64,000 bases of DNA from Paraflavitalea pollutisoli (GTDB taxonomy: Bacteria; Bacteroidota; Bacteroidia; Chitinophagales; Chitinophagaceae), in the NCBI RefSeq assembly GCF_029360705.1, contig NZ_JARKMX010000001.1:682001-746000 (forward strand), given 5' to 3'. Shown piece by piece: positions 56,962 to 64,000 of the stretch. Positions within the stretch are counted from its first letter, which is position 1. Each line of letters starts with the position of its first letter. Below the pieces are notes generated by a model. It was not told the origin of the DNA, searched no databases, and saw only the letters and a program-made list of their open reading frames with translations. The position numbers and the translations under genes were made by a program.

Positions 56962-59475
56962 TTAGAAAGCCAGGCGGAAGCTGAAGAAGACGCCAAACCT
57001 TTTAACGTTCTCTGGCGGCAGGGGACGGGGCGCCAGCCGCCAGATGAGGTCGACGCGAAACAGTCGGAATATATTGTCTACACCCGTGCCTACTTCAATA
57101 TAGGTTTTACCATTCAGCGATTCGAATTGGTAGTCGGAGCCGGCCGGCATATTGTAATCGTGGTTCTCCTTACTCAGGCTGCCAATCAGCGCTTTCGCCG
57201 TCCAGAATTGGCGGAACTTCAATTTGCGGGTAAGGGGAATGTAGCGGAAAAGACCGTTGCCGATATTGTGTTCAATATTCAAACCGGCATAGCGATCATG
57301 CAGGTACTCGTACCGGTTCATGAGGTTGAAGGCATACTTATCGTAATAATAGATCTCATTGCCCGGAGCCACATCGAGCAACATATAAGGCAGCTTGCCC
57401 CAGGTGCGGCCGGCAAATACATTGTAATACAATAACCCGAAAGGCGGGATCTTGGCATAATGCGAAACACTGGCACTCAGCTTATGGTAGTCGTACTTAC
57501 TGTGCAGTACACCACTGATGCCCCTGGTATAGCGGACTTCTGCGATCGGGTAGTCGCTGCCCAGGCTATAGCGGTTGAAGGTCGTTTCCAGGAATTTTTC
57601 CAGCTTTGCATACCGGAAGCGGATCGTGGCTTCTGTGGTACGGATGGAGGAATCGCCCTTGTCGTCGACAAACAATGATTTATAGGGGAGATTGAGGACA
57701 GGATCGAAGTTTTTGTGCGCACCGCCGAGGGTGACCGAGAAACCCGATTTGGTGGAGCCAAACAGGTCGACCTTAGTTTCCTCCGCCATCAGGAACTTGA
57801 TGGGTACACCATTCTTACGGATGGCGAGGGCGAAGATATTATCCTGGCTGATAGCGTCATAGTATTGCTGGCCACGGTCGAAGTCGCGTTTATGCGATAC
57901 GGCAATATAGGTTCTGGGATTTTTGTTGAAGAGGTACATCGCATCAGCCATGTATTTGAACTCCTGGTCTTTGAAACCATAGGCCAGGTAGCCGTGCAGC
58001 AGGATCTTCTTGCTGAAGTATTTGTTGGTCGCCAGGTCAAAGCGGGTACGGAAGCCTTCCTGTACGTTGGCGGTGGCCCAGTTGAACCACGGACCGATCT
58101 CGTAGTTGCCGATATTCATGTAGCCGGTGGCGAGAAAATTGAGGGTTTTGGTGGCCCGTTTAAAAGCGGGCATCTTCAGCAGGGTATCGATGGTTTGGTA
58201 GATGGCCTGCTCGGTTTTATTCAACTCTTCGTGCCTGGATTCCACCCAAAAGGAATCGGATGCCAGCTGTGCATTGGGGGGCAGGATGGTCTCTTCCATG
58301 ATCTGGTTTTTGGCCAGTTCCCGTGCCACCGATTCGTCATTTACGGTAATGTTGCGGTAGGTCGTGTTTTTACGGCCGATGGCAGCGAGTGATTTTTCGC
58401 CCGTAAGGGAAAGGTCTACCACAAATTTATCGCGGGTGAGGAACCAGGTGCTGTCATTGAGCAGGCTAAACTCCTGCACGAGGCTCAGGCGGTCGACGTA
58501 GTTGATATTCGCATCTTTCGACAGGCGCAGGTTCATCTTCTGAATGGCCCAGGTGGTGTCGTGTGCCCAGCAATCGCCTTCGAAGGTGTTTTCACCCCGG
58601 CGCTTGGGGGTAAAGGACATATGGATGAGGCGTCGTCCATTCACGTATTGTGTATCCAGTACTTTGTACCGGTAGTAGTTATCGCCGTTGTCGCTGATGG
58701 GGCTTACAAACTGTTTATCGAATACGGGGATAAAGTTGGCGTAGAAATTAATGTTCTGGTCCATACCTCCCAGAAAGCGGGACACACTTTCATTGTTGAT
58801 GCCCATGGTTTTGGTACCCTGAAATACTTCCCGCCGTTTTTTGGGTGATTTCTGATAGTAGTAATTGGATATGGCTTCCGTGAGGTATACGGGCAGGTAG
58901 GGATTACCTTCTTCGGTGGTATCGATGTTGTTGAAAACGAAGTTGAACTTCTTGATGAAAGGCAGGTTCTGCCATTTGTCGCGTTTGATGTTCTTGATAT
59001 CGACTTCCAGTTTGTTGTACAATTCATAGCTGAAATTGTCGAAGCGGTAACGGTCGTTGTGGGGTTTACGGCGTACGATGCGACGCCACATCAGCAGGCC
59101 CCGGTCGATCTTTTGTTTGACCACCACCTCATCGGTATACTTGCCGCGTTCCAGTAGAATGCTGATGTCGATGACCTGGTTCTTGGCCTTACGGATGAGC
59201 ACAGAGTCGATCACCAGCAGAAAATCCTGGTAGCCGACGTAGGTGATCCTGATGGTATCGAGTGGCCATTGGTCGAACTGGAAGCTGAAACTGCCGGCAG
59301 AATCGCTGAGTTTACCGGTTCCGGCATGGGTGAACTGCATGGAGGCAAAGGGGATGCGCTCGTCGCTGTGGGCATCTTTGATGATACCCCGCAGGATCTT
59401 GGTTTGTGCTTGGGTAGCTTGAGACAATAGAAAACAACAACTTATCCAGGCTATACTCAGTAGAAGTTTCTTCAC
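56962..59475 (-). CDS. DUF5686 outer-membrane protein with carboxypeptidase-regulatory-like domain
   Basis: 837 aa if started at GTG 59475 (VKKLLLSIAWIS); the alternative is TTG at 59499, and there is no ATG. The signal peptide ends QATQAQ. Residues about 25-105 form a carboxypeptidase-D regulatory-like beta sandwich (LRGIIKDAHSDERIPFASMQF). The rest matches DUF5686, with a C-terminal half rich in amphipathic strands ending FFSFRLAF, an aromatic end typical of outer-membrane barrels. The role is not established. Confidence 0.88.
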   Translation of the reverse strand: MKKLLLSIAWISCCFLLSQATQAQTKILRGIIKDAHSDERIPFASMQFTHAGTGKLSDSAGSFSFQFDQWPLDTIRITYVGYQDFLLVIDSVLIRKAKNQVIDISILLERGKYTDEVVVKQKIDRGLLMWRRIVRRKPHNDRYRFDNFSYELYNKLEVDIKNIKRDKWQNLPFIKKFNFVFNNIDTTEEGNPYLPVYLTEAISNYYYQKSPKKRREVFQGTKTMGINNESVSRFLGGMDQNINFYANFIPVFDKQFVSPISDNGDNYYRYKVLDTQYVNGRRLIHMSFTPKRRGENTFEGDCWAHDTTWAIQKMNLRLSKDANINYVDRLSLVQEFSLLNDSTWFLTRDKFVVDLSLTGEKSLAAIGRKNTTYRNITVNDESVARELAKNQIMEETILPPNAQLASDSFWVESRHEELNKTEQAIYQTIDTLLKMPAFKRATKTLNFLATGYMNIGNYEIGPWFNWATANVQEGFRTRFDLATNKYFSKKILLHGYLAYGFKDQEFKYMADAMYLFNKNPRTYIAVSHKRDFDRGQQYYDAISQDNIFALAIRKNGVPIKFLMAEETKVDLFGSTKSGFSVTLGGAHKNFDPVLNLPYKSLFVDDKGDSSIRTTEATIRFRYAKLEKFLETTFNRYSLGSDYPIAEVRYTRGISGVLHSKYDYHKLSASVSHYAKIPPFGLLYYNVFAGRTWGKLPYMLLDVAPGNEIYYYDKYAFNLMNRYEYLHDRYAGLNIEHNIGNGLFRYIPLTRKLKFRQFWTAKALIGSLSKENHDYNMPAGSDYQFESLNGKTYIEVGTGVDNIFRLFRVDLIWRLAPRPLPPENVKRFGVFFSFRLAF

Positions 59476-59566
59476 GCGCGCGTTTTGTTCTATGATCAAA
59501 AATACGATTAAGACCCCTATCCTGAGACGTTAAAAAATGCCAAAAATGGCAGTATCCGGACAAAAG

Positions 59567-59609
59567 TTTGCAAATGTGAAAAATTTGACGCTACTTTGTA
59601 TCACAAAGT
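59567..59609 (+). promoter_or_regulatory. promoter with palindromic operator before the 214-aa membrane gene
   Basis: TTTG (59567-59570), 21 nt, then TACTTTG (59592-59598) resembles a -33/-7 pair. The palindrome ACTTTG-TATCA-CAAAGT (59593-59609) covers the -7 box, so a bound repressor would block it. It is followed by GCTTT and the ATG 8 nt later. Confidence 0.6.
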
Positions 59610-59616
59610 GCTTTTT

Positions 59617-60261
59617 ATGGATAGCCAACACCAACCATTGGAGACCTTACAGGATATAAAGCGGATGATGGAGCGTTCGTCGCGTTTTATCTCGTTAAGC
59701 GGGTGGAGCGGTATTTGTGCGGGCGTCTGCGCGCTGATTGGGGCCTGGGCCGCCTACAGCCGCCTGGGCCGTTTCAATGTGTATTACCGCGAACATCGCC
59801 ATGATGGTGGTCTTTACAATGCGGGGCAGGCATCTACCGAATTGTTCATCGATCTTATCTGGATTGCTGTGATCACCTTTATCGCAGCCCTTATATCTGC
59901 ATTTTTATTCACTTATATACGCAGCAGGAAGAATGGTGTACCCATTTGGGACCGTACGGTTCAGCGATTGACCTGGAATACCCTGTTGCCGATGGCGGTG
60001 GGTGGTATCGTTATTTGGCGCGCGCTGGAATTCGGCTATTATGAGTTGGTGGCGCCTGGTTGCCTGATCTTTTACGGGCTGGCACTGGTCAATGCCTCCA
60101 AATATACGCTGGGTGAAATTCGCTACCTGGGATACGGTCAGATCATGCTGGGCATTCTGAATCTCTGGATAATAAACGAAGGGTTGTATTTTTGGGCTGC
60201 CGGTTTTGGTGTATTGCACATCGTATATGGGATCGTGATGTGGTATAAATACGAGCGATAA
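59617..60261 (+). CDS. multi-pass membrane protein of unknown function
   Basis: 214 aa from ATG 59617 (MDSQHQPLET); an in-frame ATG at 59596 lies inside the operator and is rejected. Five to six membrane helices: about 25-45, 70-95, 115-135, 139-157, 165-180 and 184-202. The cytosolic N-terminus reads LQDIKRMMERSSRFISLSGWSGI. No transport motif is seen. It is followed 41 nt later by the winged-helix regulator; this pair recurs in Bacteroidota (recollection). Confidence 0.82.
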   Translation: MDSQHQPLETLQDIKRMMERSSRFISLSGWSGICAGVCALIGAWAAYSRLGRFNVYYREHRHDGGLYNAGQASTELFIDLIWIAVITFIAALISAFLFTYIRSRKNGVPIWDRTVQRLTWNTLLPMAVGGIVIWRALEFGYYELVAPGCLIFYGLALVNASKYTLGEIRYLGYGQIMLGILNLWIINEGLYFWAAGFGVLHIVYGIVMWYKYER

Positions 60262-60302
60262 ATGCGAACGGCAGGTACATTTCCCATAATTATATGTGAT
60301 GT

Positions 60303-60602
60303 ATGAAGAACCCGATTGGAAATCTGAATAAAATATTCGACAGCCGCATACGCCTCGGGGTCATGAGTATTCTCATGGTCAATGAGGAAGTGAGCTTCAA
60401 TGACCTCAAAACGATGATGGAGGTGACCGATGGCAACCTGGCGTCGCACCTGGTCAACCTGGAGGAGAATGGATTCATTAAAGTGCACAAGGGGTTCATT
60501 GGCCGCAAGACCAATACAACGTATTCTATTACAAAGGCTGGAGAGAAGGCCTTCAAGGAGCATATCGAGGCATTGGAGAACATGATCAAGGGGGTACGGT
60601 AA
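60303..60602 (+). CDS. small winged-helix transcriptional regulator
   Basis: 99 aa, a single winged-helix domain: RIRLGVMSIL, then helix-turn-helix SFNDLKTMMEVTDGNLASHLVNLEE, wing GFIKVHKGFIGRKTNTTYSITKAG, and a C-terminal dimerisation helix. No effector domain. It is encoded between the two copies of the ACTTTG-N5-CAAAGT palindrome and is the natural candidate to bind them. Confidence 0.9.
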   Translation: MKNPIGNLNKIFDSRIRLGVMSILMVNEEVSFNDLKTMMEVTDGNLASHLVNLEENGFIKVHKGFIGRKTNTTYSITKAGEKAFKEHIEALENMIKGVR

Positions 60603-60623
60603 GGTCTATTTTTTTTGCCCCTA

Positions 60624-60642
60624 CACTTTGAAACGCAAAGTG
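60624..60642 (+). promoter_or_regulatory. palindromic operator before the XrtN VIT gene
   Basis: CACTTTG-AAACG-CAAAGTG, 7-bp arms and 5-nt spacer, followed by CTTT, 18 nt before the ATG. It shares core, spacing and 3' flank with the palindrome at 59593. Confidence 0.6.
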
Positions 60643-60660
60643 CTTTCCAAACCATAAACT

Positions 60661-63168
60661 ATGAGTGAATTCATTACAAGGCTTAAAACACCCTATTATT
60701 TGACCGGGGTAGTCATGATACTTCTTTCAACGGGATTTTTCTGCCTTCCGTTGCTGACCCGTATGTCTTCCGGGAATGCCGATAAAGTCTTTATCGCCAA
60801 TTTTGTCCTGGCTGTTATCTATTTTTTTGTGATGCTTGCCGCCCGCCGGGAAGAAGTAGGTATTGACAAAATGATGCCCCTCCTTCTTTTCGCGGTTATC
60901 TGCCTTATCAGCTGTTATGCGCTCAACCGGGAAATGAACGTCTTTTGTGAGTCGACCGCCTGGTTCTCTGCACTGCTGGTAATCGTATCCATCAATCTGG
61001 TATTGCTGTTCTTTTTTCATCTATTTCCCTATTGGTTGCAGCAGGTAAGTATGCTCCTGCTTGGCCTTGGTACCGCCGTTTACCTGTATTTGGCTTGCTA
61101 CCTGTTGCCACATTATCCGGAGGCCGTGGTCGTATTCTGGGCCCTGGGTTTTTCGCTGCACATCTTTGTACCACTGGTATTGTTCCTGATCGTACTCAAA
61201 TTCATGCGTTATCACATTCGCCAAAACAAGCGGCTGGTTGTTGGATTTCTATCAGGAGTGGGCATCGCGCTGACGGTATGTATAGTATTTGTGATCCAAT
61301 GGAGCGTATCTGTGTCGGCCATCAATAAGGCCTATCGAATGGCTGGTGCTTCCGATGGAAGCGGTCTGCCACCAGCTATTGAAGTGGCCCGGCAAGTGCC
61401 CAATAATTACTACTCGGAAAAGGTATTCAAAGCCGGCATGCTGTATGACCTGCCCAGTGTTTCTCCCGGCAATTTTTTCTCATTCAGGTGGACTGGTTTC
61501 AATCAAATGGAAAAACAACATGACCCGCTCGTCATGATCGCTGCACTCTTCCGGCCTGCACCAGCCCTTACCCGGGAAGAAAGCATTCAAATACTGGAAG
61601 CGAATTACGACGCGCGCCATATTACCCAGGAACGTTTTTGGAGCGGAGAAAACCTGGTTACAGACCATATTAATACAATCGTGCGAATATGGCCACAGTT
61701 TGGTCTTTCTTATACGGAAAAGAGCTTGTTGGTACGCAATAAAAGCCTGGGTGACGGATGGCGTAATAACGACGAAGAAGCATTGTACACCTTTCACTTG
61801 CCCGAAGGGGCCGTTGTTACGGCGCTCTCGCTTTGGATAGAAGGGAAGGAAGAAAAAGGTATCCTGACCTCCAAAGGGAAAGCCGATACGGCCTATCGTA
61901 CCATTGTTGGCCGCGAAAGACGCGATCCGTCTCTTTTACACTGGCAGGAAGGTAATACCGTTACCGTTCGGGTATTCCCCGTACCTGTTGGTCAGAGCCG
62001 CCAGTTCAAATTGGGCATCACAGCCCCACTGCTCCGCCAGCAAGGCAAGCTGATCTATGAAAACGTCTGGTTCGACGGCCCCGGCTTCCAGCATGCTACC
62101 GAAGATGCAGAACTGCAGTTTGCTCATCCACCCCATCACCTCGATGCTGCCGTGTTTAGCAGCTATACCGAAAAATCATGGAAACGGTCTGGTGCCTATG
62201 ATCCCAACTGGCAGATATCGCTCGGTGAACAACCGCTGTCCTTGTCTCCCTTCTGTTTTGAGGGTAGTTCCTATACGGTGCATCCCTACACACCGCAAAG
62301 ACAGGCTTTCAATCCCAAACAGGTTTACCTCGATATCAACAGCTCCTGGACCCGCCCCGAGTTTGAAACAGTGATCGACCTTCTGAAGGACAAAGAAGTA
62401 CTGGTGTATCTGTCCGGTATGGTGCGTGTTACACCCGGCAACCGGGGTATGATTTTCGAGCAGTTGCAGCAGCAACAATTCAGTATGTTCCCGCTGTTCG
62501 AGATCAGCCATCCCGCGCAGAGCCTGCTCATCAGCAAAAGTGACGCAGTGTCCCCCAACCTAAAGGACCTGGGAGATAGTCGTTTCGCTGAACAGCTAAA
62601 AGCCTACCTGCCGGATAAGGAGCGGATTGCCTTGTTCAATATCGGCTCCCAGCTATCACCTTACCTAAAATCGTTAAAGGAATACAGGGTTTTTAATTAC
62701 GAATTTGGCAACCTCCAACAATTGAAATCCCTGATGCAACAAAGGCATTTTGTTCAATGCATTGAAAACAGCGAACAGGTGGTGATCGATGATGCAGGAT
62801 TGCTGATCAGTAAAAGACCCTGTGCTGAACCTTCGAAAGCACCTGACCACCTGATGCGTCTTTTTGCCTACAATCACATTATGCAACAAGTTGGTAGTGG
62901 ATTGCTCGTAGACCGGCCGGTGGAAGATTCGCTTATCAGCGAGGCGCGCACGGCCTATGTGGTTAGCCCGGTATCCAGTCTGGTGGTGCTGGAAACGAAA
63001 AAAGATTATGAGCGGTTCGGTATCGAAGGCGCTGACAACAGCCTTCAAAATGCATCCATGCACTCCAACGGTGCTGTACCGGAGCCACACGAGTGGGCGC
63101 TTATCATTATCGGTGTGCTGGCTATACTGGTCATCAAATATAAACCTTCTATAAGCAGGCAGGCATGA
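60661..63168 (+). CDS. XrtN-system VIT-domain membrane protein with PEP-type sorting tail
   Basis: 835 aa. Seven membrane helices (within about 13-225), then an exported part with a VIT domain around residues 375-490 (LPEGAVVTALSLWIEGK, GREKRDP-like GRERRDPSLLHW, VTVRVFPVPVGQSR). The C-terminus reads VPEPHEWALIIIGVLAILV, then KYK: a PEP motif (807-809), a hydrophobic helix and basic residues, as in exosortase substrates. Its stop overlaps the exosortase start by 4 nt (ATGA). It is probably both partner and substrate of that exosortase. The process it serves is unknown. Confidence 0.9.
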   Translation: MSEFITRLKTPYYLTGVVMILLSTGFFCLPLLTRMSSGNADKVFIANFVLAVIYFFVMLAARREEVGIDKMMPLLLFAVICLISCYALNREMNVFCESTAWFSALLVIVSINLVLLFFFHLFPYWLQQVSMLLLGLGTAVYLYLACYLLPHYPEAVVVFWALGFSLHIFVPLVLFLIVLKFMRYHIRQNKRLVVGFLSGVGIALTVCIVFVIQWSVSVSAINKAYRMAGASDGSGLPPAIEVARQVPNNYYSEKVFKAGMLYDLPSVSPGNFFSFRWTGFNQMEKQHDPLVMIAALFRPAPALTREESIQILEANYDARHITQERFWSGENLVTDHINTIVRIWPQFGLSYTEKSLLVRNKSLGDGWRNNDEEALYTFHLPEGAVVTALSLWIEGKEEKGILTSKGKADTAYRTIVGRERRDPSLLHWQEGNTVTVRVFPVPVGQSRQFKLGITAPLLRQQGKLIYENVWFDGPGFQHATEDAELQFAHPPHHLDAAVFSSYTEKSWKRSGAYDPNWQISLGEQPLSLSPFCFEGSSYTVHPYTPQRQAFNPKQVYLDINSSWTRPEFETVIDLLKDKEVLVYLSGMVRVTPGNRGMIFEQLQQQQFSMFPLFEISHPAQSLLISKSDAVSPNLKDLGDSRFAEQLKAYLPDKERIALFNIGSQLSPYLKSLKEYRVFNYEFGNLQQLKSLMQQRHFVQCIENSEQVVIDDAGLLISKRPCAEPSKAPDHLMRLFAYNHIMQQVGSGLLVDRPVEDSLISEARTAYVVSPVSSLVVLETKKDYERFGIEGADNSLQNASMHSNGAVPEPHEWALIIIGVLAILVIKYKPSISRQA

Positions 63169-64000
63169 TCACGATCTGGATAAATAACCTGGTACAGAAA
63201 ACCAACGCGATGGTGCCTGATGGGCGGCAACCTGTTCCTGAGCTGACCACCGCAAATACAGGTGCCTGGAAAAGCCTGCCACTGGTGATTGGTGTATTTA
63301 CCTATGCTGCCATGATGTATTTCGTGCTTCACCAGCATATCATGTGGACCCTGATGAATACCTGGCTGGGGCTGTTATCGCTGCCATTTGTAACCATCAT
63401 CCGCTACGGCGACACTGGTCATAGACGATATGGTTACTGGGCTATCCTACTGGCCTTGGTCTGTTGTCTGTTGCCGGTAAATACCCTGTTCTTTGAAGCC
63501 ACTGTGTTAGCAATATTTTTCGTGATAGAAACCTTTGTGGGGAAAACGAATTCGTTGCCGTTCATCATTACCGCTATGATGTCACCCCTGTTTCAGTTCG
63601 TATCCAGTGTTTTCACTTTTCCTATAAGATTGAAGCTGACCGCCTGGACAGCAGCAGGTATGCAAAAGATGGGAAGCAACGTGACCGTACAAGGGAATAT
63701 GCTGATCGAGGGTGGCAAAGAATTTACGGTAGACCCTGCCTGTATGGGGCTCAATATGATGGTTACCTCCTTGGTATTACTGGTATTGCTCATTGCTATT
63801 TATCAGCAAAAGCTGCACAGAAGACTGGCCTGGTGGCAAACGGGCATACTGCTTATGCTGGTTTTCATCTTCAATCTGGTGGCTAATGTATTGCGGATCG
63901 TGATGCTGGTGAATTTCAGCATTTTGCCTGATAACATCATGCACGAAATAATGGGGTTGTTGTGTTGGACGGCATATGTACTGGTGCCTGCTGTGTTCAT
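63165..64000 (+). CDS. xrtN: exosortase N (XrtN), 3' end beyond window
   Basis: 278 complete codons are visible, all open, from an ATG overlapping the VIT gene stop. Multi-pass membrane cysteine protease/transpeptidase. The exosortase triad is in place: Cys193 in DPACMGLN, Arg244 in NVLRIV and His260 in MHEIMG, each at the start of or between predicted helices. The coupling to the VIT gene identifies the XrtN subfamily. It should cleave PEP-tailed proteins at the membrane; the adjacent VIT protein is the only candidate substrate in the window. Confidence 0.9.
   Translation, partial: MITIWINNLVQKTNAMVPDGRQPVPELTTANTGAWKSLPLVIGVFTYAAMMYFVLHQHIMWTLMNTWLGLLSLPFVTIIRYGDTGHRRYGYWAILLALVCCLLPVNTLFFEATVLAIFFVIETFVGKTNSLPFIITAMMSPLFQFVSSVFTFPIRLKLTAWTAAGMQKMGSNVTVQGNMLIEGGKEFTVDPACMGLNMMVTSLVLLVLLIAIYQQKLHRRLAWWQTGILLMLVFIFNLVANVLRIVMLVNFSILPDNIMHEIMGLLCWTAYVLVPAVF

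Overview
The window looks like chromosomal DNA of a Bacteroidota species, most likely family Chitinophagaceae. The evidence is the gene content (gldB, Bat-type MoxR/DUF58/VWA genes, a bacterial GGGP synthase, a DUF5686 protein, exosortase N with its VIT partner), -7 boxes of the TAnnTTTG type, and A-rich rather than Shine-Dalgarno-like sequence before most start codons. I found no rRNA, tRNA, CRISPR array, insertion sequence or phage gene.

Layout. 1-8.4 kb holds housekeeping genes: the 3' part of ftsH, a LUD protein, a gamma-glutamylcyclotransferase-like protein, an LpxH-like hydrolase, a secreted protein, an MscS channel, a MerR regulator and gyrB. 8.4-17.2 kb is one leftward arginine-biosynthesis operon: GNAT acyltransferase, argG, argC, argD, argF', argB, M20 deacylase, argH. 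It is headed by a 43-codon leader ORF rich in Arg at its end and a terminator-like hairpin. Val90 in ArgF' and the GNAT gene suggest succinylated intermediates. A strongly folded, apparently plus-strand RNA-like segment (17.34-17.65 kb) follows.

17.7-23.3 kb is accessory: a lipoprotein hydrolase, an AraC-type sensor fragment without its DNA-binding domain, an SDR oxidoreductase, a full AraC regulator, and the orphan C-terminal part of an alpha-2-macroglobulin gene. The SDR and AraC promoters share one operator (TTTGAA half-sites 21 bp apart) in the same position relative to identical -7 boxes. An inverted array of 11-bp repeats lies beyond the AraC promoter.

23.3-45 kb: GGGP synthase, a DUF2490 protein, B12-dependent ribonucleotide reductase, tandem 40-aa lipoproteins, two overlapping unknown lipoprotein genes, gldB, nadE, a short Bat operon, rsgA, a 57-aa lipoprotein, gamma-carbonic anhydrase and a class III aminotransferase. 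45-49.5 kb is a leftward glycerol operon (glpK, glpD, glpF, ridA). 49.7-59.5 kb carries three very large envelope or secreted proteins (TolB-propeller/amidohydrolase, TraB/GumN multidomain, DUF5686).

59.6 kb to the end is the most system-like part: a multi-pass membrane protein, a small winged-helix regulator, a VIT-domain membrane protein ending in a PEP-type sorting tail, and exosortase N overlapping it by 4 nt and running off the window. Two near-identical palindromes (ACTTTG-N5-CAAAGT) sit before the first membrane gene and before the VIT gene, suggesting that the regulator encoded between them controls both.
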